From Halodurantibacterium flavum (GTDB lineage Bacteria > Pseudomonadota > Alphaproteobacteria > Rhodobacterales > Rhodobacteraceae), in the NCBI RefSeq assembly GCF_042681825.1, contig NZ_JBHUGH010000010.1, positions 199,203-263,202 on the forward strand: a stretch of DNA of 64,000 bases. The letters are read 5' to 3'. Under the pieces are notes generated by a model. That model was not told the DNA's origin and did no database searches. It saw only the letters and a list, made by a program, of their open reading frames with translations. Position numbers and translations under genes: made by a program. Shown piece by piece: positions 59,707 to 64,000 of the stretch. Position 1 is the stretch's first letter. Each line of letters opens with the position of its first letter.

Positions 59707-59942
59707 CACAGCCGGTCCAGGATGTCGTCGCGCGTCATCTCGATGTGGTCGGCCTTCATCGTGTCGATCCAGCGGTCGATGTCGCGCCGGTCCCACAGCA
59801 GGGTGCCCCGCGCCAGCTCGACAGGCCGCACCGGGCAACTTGCCTTGAAATGTTTGATGGCAAGGCCGGTGTAGCTGGCGGCCTCGGATTGTTTCAGCAT
59901 GCGCTTGTCGATCACGCTGATGTTGAGATTGGTCGTGCCCAT
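59706..59942 (-). CDS. Excisionase / AlpA-like DNA-binding protein
   Basis: The 78-residue product has an N-terminal winged-helix-like block (RMLKQSEAASYTGLAIKHFKASCP) followed by VELARGTLLWDRRDIDRWID, the MerR/excisionase-type end. It is translationally coupled to the integrase, a usual excisionase position. It is probably a directionality factor. Confidence 0.7.
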   Translation of the reverse strand: MGTTNLNISVIDKRMLKQSEAASYTGLAIKHFKASCPVRPVELARGTLLWDRRDIDRWIDTMKADHIEMTRDDILDRL

Positions 59943-59957
59943 CGGCTCTCCCCCTGA

Positions 59958-60182
59958 TCAATTCACACTCGACACCGAACCATCCCTCTCACTCTCGTCC
60001 CCGCGCAGCTTGGTCGCGCGCTTCTGGAACCGCTCCCAGCCGGTCATGGTCAGCAGGCGGGTCTTGGGCGTGATCTCGACGAACTCGAGCCGCCCGTCGT
60101 TCATCAAGGCACGAATCTGCGCCGTGCTGAGCCCCACAAGGGCGCCAAGTTCCTTGGGCGACAGCAGCTTTTCCTGTGACAA
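59958..60182 (-). CDS. Small helix-turn-helix protein
   Basis: The 74-residue product from a TTG start (LSQEKLLSPKELGALVGLSTAQIR) carries a MerR-like or excisionase-like DNA-binding helix pair, then TPKTRLLTMTGWERF. The TTG at 60182 is chosen because AAGGAG precedes it by about seven bases; longer starts to 60272 have no ribosome site. It lies 15 bases from the excisionase-like gene and is divergent from the repressor. Confidence 0.6.
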   Translation of the reverse strand: MSQEKLLSPKELGALVGLSTAQIRALMNDGRLEFVEITPKTRLLTMTGWERFQKRATKLRGDESERDGSVSSVN

Positions 60183-60260
60183 ACCTCTCTCCTTTCTTGC
60201 AAATGGACGAAAACGCATTGAATGCGGTGCCGCGCCGTGGTTCGATGGTGGAGCGCAGAC

Positions 60261-60278
60261 GTTAACGCACAAACGTGC
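60261..60278. promoter_or_regulatory. Candidate operator for the XRE repressor
   Basis: The divergent regulatory gap contains GTTAAC followed by the inverted repeat GCAC-AAAC-GTGC. It lies between the HTH gene and the XRE repressor, where phage-type operators are expected. Confidence 0.3.
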
Positions 60279-60314
60279 ATTTATCTGCTTTTATGAGTCA
60301 TTACAAGCTGATTG

Positions 60315-60746
60315 ATGTCAAGAATGGTGAATCGTTCGGATACCTACCTCGGCGGCCTCGGCGCGCGCATGGCGATCGCGCGCAACGAGCTTGGCCTGTC
60401 GCAGGCCCGCATGGCTGCGGAGCTTGGCATGTCGCAGCGCGCCTATCAGAGCTACGAGACCGGCAAACGCTCGATGCCGGTCGAGGCGCTGGTCGACATG
60501 CACCGCCAGTTCGGCGTGGACCTGAACTGGATCCTGCTGGGGGTCGAAGCTGTGCGCCCAGGCCATGACCTTGCCGCGCTGGAAGGGTTCGAGACGGCGC
60601 TCGACCGTCATTTGAGCGTGACCGGCATCCGCCTGAAAAGCGAGAAGCGCGGGGCGATCGTGGCGCGCTGGTACCGGTCGTTCCTGGAGGGGAAGGAAAT
60701 CCCGATGGACGACGTCCACACCTGGATCGAATTGTTGAGAGAATGA
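60315..60746 (+). CDS. XRE-family phage-type repressor
   Basis: The 143-residue regulator has an N-terminal HTH_XRE (GARMAIARNELGLSQARMAAELGMSQRAYQSYETGKRSMPVEALV) and a C-terminal helical region, probably for oligomerisation. Starts at 60315 or 60324 are possible; no clear ribosome-binding site precedes either. It is divergent from the excision genes and likely controls them. Its stop overlaps the next gene in ATGA. Confidence 0.78.
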   Translation: MSRMVNRSDTYLGGLGARMAIARNELGLSQARMAAELGMSQRAYQSYETGKRSMPVEALVDMHRQFGVDLNWILLGVEAVRPGHDLAALEGFETALDRHLSVTGIRLKSEKRGAIVARWYRSFLEGKEIPMDDVHTWIELLRE

Positions 60747-61039
60747 TGATGGAAATCGAAAAGAGCGACGCGTGGCAACGGCACCAGCTGGCGACGTTGG
60801 AGCGGATGCAGCGGGATCTGGCGCGCTATACCCATCCGGTGATCCGCGTGGTGGGGCTGTGCGGGGTGGCCTATCTGGCGAGCTGGGCGGTGGTGATGGT
60901 GCTTGGGGCTGCTGCCGGGGCGATGGCGGTCGTGGCGGCAGTGTCTGCGGCTGTGCTGGTGCTGGGTGCACCGGCCTTTGCCCTGGCGGTCGGGATGGAG
61001 CGGTATTTTCGGGGGCGGGTAGAAGACCACATGAGTTAA
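60743..61039 (+). CDS. Small two-TM protein coupled to the repressor
   Basis: The 98-residue protein has an N-terminal charged helix and two hydrophobic segments (about residues 36-58 and 60-82), then a charged C-terminus. It overlaps the repressor gene by four bases; ATGs at 60743, 60746 or 60749 are possible. Function unknown; a superinfection-exclusion or membrane-effector role is inference from position. Confidence 0.6.
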   Translation: MMMEIEKSDAWQRHQLATLERMQRDLARYTHPVIRVVGLCGVAYLASWAVVMVLGAAAGAMAVVAAVSAAVLVLGAPAFALAVGMERYFRGRVEDHMS

Positions 61040-61287
61040 GAGCAAGCGCTTCGCGATCGGCCCAATCCGGCCATTCGAAGCGACTGCCAGTGCGGCAGCG
61101 CAGCGTCACCGAAGCGGCCGCTCATCCCCGCCGCCGCGTGTCCAACGACCCGAGGCCGGCAGAGCGGACACGCAGCGAAGGACAGCCTTCGTGCGCTTGC
61201 TCAAACTGCGTGATTTTTTCACCCCCGATCGACGCCCTTAGCATCAAGGGCTTATGGCGTGCATAAGTCACATGCAAATCAACGCAT

Positions 61288-62586
61288 CTATTCCTCTGAC
61301 GGTATATCGAGGTGCATGACCTTGTAGATGCAGTTCTGCTGGACGCACCAAGTGCCGCCGTCATCGGTCGGCATAGCCGGGTCGCCGTTCGGCAGGTAGC
61401 AGACGGCCGTCGCATTGATCCGGCCTTCGACCGGCCCCTTGAGCGTTTTGCCGCGCACGTCCAAGGTCACGTCTGCGCGTGCTTGGTTAGCTTGAACAAC
61501 TTTGACCAAATCGAAATCCAGAAGCTCGATAAACTCGCAATCCCGACGCAGTTCGCCTGCCAGCGCGCGCGGTGACTTGTCCGCCAGATTGACCGCGTGC
61601 GCGGCCATCATGCCGTAGTTCTTGGCTTTCCAACCCGAAAAGAACCGCTGGAACGCTTCGCCTGGTGATCCTGGCTCGAATGGCTGATCGAACGGGGCAG
61701 TCAGAACGACAGGCACCCAAGCATTGAGCTTCCGCTTATCCTCCTGCGTCTTGCGGAGCTTCGAGAGCGAGCCTACCAGTGTTTGCTCCTGTTCAGTCTC
61801 GTGACGGTTCCGCCGCGCCTCTTCATCGACCTTGTCGCAAGCCCAATCGACCAAAGCGATGAGTAGTAGCCAAGCTTTGCAGCAAACCGCTTTCGAGGCG
61901 TAATTGACCGACCTGCCGTGCAGAATTCCATGCCGCATGGGCAGCGAGAGCACATCGTCAGACGACTTGCGCACCCCCTTGGTCACGAGCTTGATCAGCT
62001 TCGGAAGCGAAGTAGGGTGCCCGGTGATTGAATCGAAGCACGACAGATCAGCATCCTTCTCAAACGGACTGCCGCCAAGAACGTCGGACGCCAGACCATC
62101 ACAGACGATCAGGATCAGCGGCACCGCTGAGATGTACCGTTCTTCTTTGTAGAGGCTCAGCGCTTCGACCATCTGGTGATAGCGCGCTTGCGCTTTGTTG
62201 AAACGTTTGCCACGCGTGATTGCAAAGAGCCGAATTCTGTCCTCGGTGAACCACGATAGTATTTCGGCTTCAGCAGCTTCGCTGTTACCCTCCCGTGAAT
62301 GGGCGAGCGCGTTTCGCATTACTTCTGGCGACAGTGCTCCGGTCGCGATCCAGCCCTGGTTGGCGAACTGTGCGTTGAACTCATCCGGCAGAGTTAGAAT
62401 GTTGGCGTGATCCTGTAGTTCCAGCGCTGATTTCTGAAGTTCGCTAATGATTTCAGGGGATAAACCGAGCAATTTCAAGAAGTCTGGCCCTGCTGCCATG
62501 ACATCCACAAGGGGTAGCATGGCAGCCAGATTTGCAGCACTTGGGTTTTCGGCGATCTTGCCGCCATCCTTCTTGCTCCCAGCCAT
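61288..62586 (-). CDS. Unknown 432-aa protein with HEPN-like R-x4-H motif
   Basis: The soluble 432-residue protein has a helical N-terminal ~270 residues containing Arg218-HGIL-His223 within MRHGILHGRSVNY; R-x4-6-H in a helical bundle is the mark of HEPN RNases found in toxin-antitoxin, Abi and defence proteins. Nearby conserved-looking stretches are VPLILIVCDGLASDV and WLLLIALVDWACDK. A C-terminal ~120-residue domain (after WVPVVLTAPF) looks like a small mixed alpha/beta fold. Codon use is less GC-rich than the chromosome. It is on the RT strand but separated from it by 353 bases. The assignment is motif-based. Confidence 0.6.
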   Translation of the reverse strand: MAGSKKDGGKIAENPSAANLAAMLPLVDVMAAGPDFLKLLGLSPEIISELQKSALELQDHANILTLPDEFNAQFANQGWIATGALSPEVMRNALAHSREGNSEAAEAEILSWFTEDRIRLFAITRGKRFNKAQARYHQMVEALSLYKEERYISAVPLILIVCDGLASDVLGGSPFEKDADLSCFDSITGHPTSLPKLIKLVTKGVRKSSDDVLSLPMRHGILHGRSVNYASKAVCCKAWLLLIALVDWACDKVDEEARRNRHETEQEQTLVGSLSKLRKTQEDKRKLNAWVPVVLTAPFDQPFEPGSPGEAFQRFFSGWKAKNYGMMAAHAVNLADKSPRALAGELRRDCEFIELLDFDLVKVVQANQARADVTLDVRGKTLKGPVEGRINATAVCYLPNGDPAMPTDDGGTWCVQQNCIYKVMHLDIPSEE

Positions 62587-62939
62587 AGTGACAATGCCTC
62601 ATGTTGATCTGTCGAAAGCAGAGATATCTAAATGTAGCGCGACGAAAACCCTTACAACTTTCGCATGCGTAATGCGGTCAGTCCTCGATACGCGCCCGTG
62701 CAAATTTCTCGATTTTTGCACGCGAGCTTTAAGGAAGAAGACCTCTGGCTGAATACTATCGAATGAGCAACCTGGGTTCGAACCGGTCATGCGGTGCTGT
62801 AGCGTGCCGCGTACCAAGCTTGGCGGAGCAGCATGGCGCGCAGTCGGCGGGCCGACAAGAAGGCAGATGCCGTGACGTCTTATGCCCCGACAACGGCACA
62901 TTCACCCACGCGCGGGAATCTTCTATTGGGCGATCAGCA
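62587..62939. other. Intergenic region between RT and HEPN-like gene
   Basis: 353 bases without a convincing gene. The only notable motif is the palindrome GGTTCGAACC (62775-62784). Promoter of the HEPN-like gene, or an uncharacterised RNA, could lie here. Confidence 0.45.
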
Positions 62940-63878
62940 CTAGAAGGGGATAGCGGCGATCTCTTCCATACGTTCTTCTTTCTCTTCGTCCGTAAAGTAT
63001 CGCAGACCAGACACGTCCACCGTCAAGCGTGCTACATTCGCACGAAGTGCTTTCTCGCGTTTCTGCCGAACAGAGTTCATTTCATCGGCAAGCTTCCGTC
63101 CCCTTTGGGATGCCTTGCCCACAACATGTCGAATTCCACCGAGATGCGCGAGTAAACGAATCGCCGCCATGTCCAGCGCGTCGAATGATTCAGCAGCCTT
63201 AAATTCGTCCCAGAGTTCCTTGCTTCGTAACTCTAGGCGGCGGGGAACTACAAGCTCTGAGCCAACCACCCCAACGCCAGTGATAAACACGACACGGTTC
63301 CCTGTTCGCATTCGAAGTTTGTGCGACCGCAATCCGCTCTTCGAAACGATGGCCCGAATCTTGGCGCGAAACTCCCCGGGAATGCAATCGCCGGAGATCG
63401 TTAAGTCATCGACCCACACGGTGTAGCTGAGGTCATATTCTGAACACAGGTTCGCAATCGCATCAAACATTGGCCGGTGTACAATAGACGCCAAGACTGG
63501 CGTCAGCGGGGAGCCGAAGCACGCTCTGTCGTCTGCCGTGGCCAGGTGGGCGATCAATCCCGCAACGTCGGCGGCCATTCCGAATTGCCCGACCAGAGCG
63601 TTCCGGATCATACCACGCGTCGTTGAAGGATAGAATTGCTTGATGTCTAGAGTCAGATATTCCGCAGCGTTCATATGCGCTTCGGCGTTGTCGCGCTGCG
63701 CTTTACCGACACGCGGGCTCATGAGGTAGCTTGGTTGATAGATCTTTGCGAGTTGGTACTTCAGTCGTTCATGCACGCCGCGTAGCCGGGACTCGGGATA
63801 CACCAAATTACGCGTCTTCCCACCTGACTCGATTGATCTCCGAACAAGGAAGCGCTCCTTGAACCGTGGGGTGGCTAG
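62940..63878 (-). CDS. Retron-type reverse transcriptase, 5' end truncated by IS
   Basis: The reading frame is open from 62940 to the IS border near 63878 (about 312 residues); it has no proper start. RT motifs are LTLDIKQFYPSTT (first catalytic Asp), GSPLTPVLASIV, WVDDLTISG (VDD of the YxDD box; Trp replaces Tyr) and VVFITGVGVVG, the retron-type VTG block. The N-terminal part reads FKERFLVRRSIESGGKTRNLVYPESRLRGVHERL, which is typical of retron RTs. An in-frame stop occurs just inside the IS. The msr-msd RNA gene, expected upstream, has been displaced or lost. Confidence 0.82.
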   Translation of the reverse strand, partial: LATPRFKERFLVRRSIESGGKTRNLVYPESRLRGVHERLKYQLAKIYQPSYLMSPRVGKAQRDNAEAHMNAAEYLTLDIKQFYPSTTRGMIRNALVGQFGMAADVAGLIAHLATADDRACFGSPLTPVLASIVHRPMFDAIANLCSEYDLSYTVWVDDLTISGDCIPGEFRAKIRAIVSKSGLRSHKLRMRTGNRVVFITGVGVVGSELVVPRRLELRSKELWDEFKAAESFDALDMAAIRLLAHLGGIRHVVGKASQRGRKLADEMNSVRQKREKALRANVARLTVDVSGLRYFTDEEKEERMEEIAAIPF

Positions 63879-64000
63879 GCTCCAGACTCATTGATTTTCA
63901 AAGCCAGAAGATGACGGTTGCGGCGAGAGCGACGGCGGAGAGGAAGGTCGTGGCGCATCTGTCATAGCGTGTGGCGATACGGCGCCAGTCCTTCAGCCTG
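63879..64000. mobile_element. IS5-family insertion sequence, one end
   Basis: The IS continues past the window. Its transposase ends at 63898 and the outer end begins near GCTCCAGACTCA. A CTAG next to the border (63875-63878) may be the target duplication, since IS5-family members often duplicate CTAG or TA. The other TSD copy is outside the window. Confidence 0.7.
63898..64000 (-). CDS. IS5-family transposase, C-terminal end
   Basis: The last 33 residues read RLKDWRRIATRYDRCATTF and then a SAVALAATVIFWL end with stop. This is the standard C-terminus of IS5 (IS427-type) transposases, whose KDWRRIATRYDR motif contains part of the catalytic region. The N-terminal part is beyond the window. Confidence 0.88.
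   Translation of the reverse strand, partial: RLKDWRRIATRYDRCATTFLSAVALAATVIFWL

Larger units (their letters stand above)
58562..63878. mobile_element. tRNA-Phe-associated genomic island (left part)
   Basis: The segment starts at the tRNA-Phe 3' end with a tyrosine integrase, an excisionase-like protein, phage-type regulators, a two-TM protein, a HEPN-like protein and a retron-type RT. Base composition drops clearly in the last two genes relative to the chromosome before 57.4 kb. The right end is not in the window: an IS5-family element interrupts the RT. No structural phage genes are seen, so it may be a satellite, an integrative element or a defence island. Confidence 0.75.

Noticed and set aside
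62771..62790. tRNA T-arm-like GGTTCGAACC between RT and HEPN-like genes
   Set aside because: No acceptor, D-arm or anticodon arm can be folded around it; kept only as a palindrome.
58562..63878. Second att repeat of the tRNA-Phe 3' end within the window
   Set aside because: No second copy of the terminal CCCCCGGGCACCA-type sequence is visible before the IS; the right end must be beyond the window.
1..64000. CRISPR array
   Set aside because: No set of regularly spaced direct repeats was seen on reading the window.

Overview
The window is GC-rich chromosomal DNA from an alphaproteobacterium of the order Rhodobacterales (Rhodobacter/Paracoccus/Rhodovulum type). Support: a ccoNOQP-ccoGHIS cluster beside fnrL and hemN with FNR boxes of the form TTGAY-N4-RTCAA, an mcl1-type malyl-CoA lyase, a CycM-type membrane cytochrome c, and many GTG starts and 1-4 base gene overlaps. 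These assignments come from reading the translations; no search was run.

Layout. 1-5 kb: end of a DUF4175-type membrane protein, a zinc-ribbon protein, then a tightly overlapped ftsE-ftsX-plsC-PPOX operon. 5-7.2 kb (minus): accA and mcl1; mcl1 is broken by a one-N assembly join. 7.4-11.5 kb: a D-glutamate salvage operon (dgcN, dgcA, D-amino-acid transaminase), then DUF1244 and an N-formylglutamate amidohydrolase. 11.6-18.1 kb: pyk, rpmI-rplT, pheS-(unknown membrane protein)-pheT. 18.1-21.6 kb (minus): BON protein, dnaX-ybaB-recR and the SRP RNA. 21.6-24.2 kb (minus): an NMT1/THI5-type ABC importer. 24.5-27.4 kb: nudC, an SRPBCC protein, pheA and cycM. 27.6-34.6 kb: the yejABEF peptide importer and a glycosyltransferase.

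34.6-45.8 kb is a low-oxygen module: anaerobic haem synthesis (hemN), its sensor (fnrL), a universal stress protein, cbb3 oxidase (ccoNOQP) and its assembly genes (ccoGHIS), with four FNR boxes. 45.8-57.4 kb: a SPOR-tailed DD-carboxypeptidase, clpS, an RsmC-like methyltransferase, an SDR lacking catalytic residues, hemF, hemE, hemC, and the tesA/ybbA-ybbP divergon.

From 57.5 kb the sequence is accessory. tRNA-Met is followed by a frameshifted serine-recombinase relic, then tRNA-Phe. A genomic island begins directly after tRNA-Phe: tyrosine integrase, excisionase-like and other small DNA-binding proteins, a phage-type repressor with a coupled two-TM protein, an unknown 432-aa protein with an R-x4-H (HEPN-like) motif, and a retron-type reverse transcriptase whose 5' end is cut by an IS5-family element that runs off the window. 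The RT plus HEPN-like pair is the best candidate for an undescribed (probably defence-related) system, now damaged by the IS.
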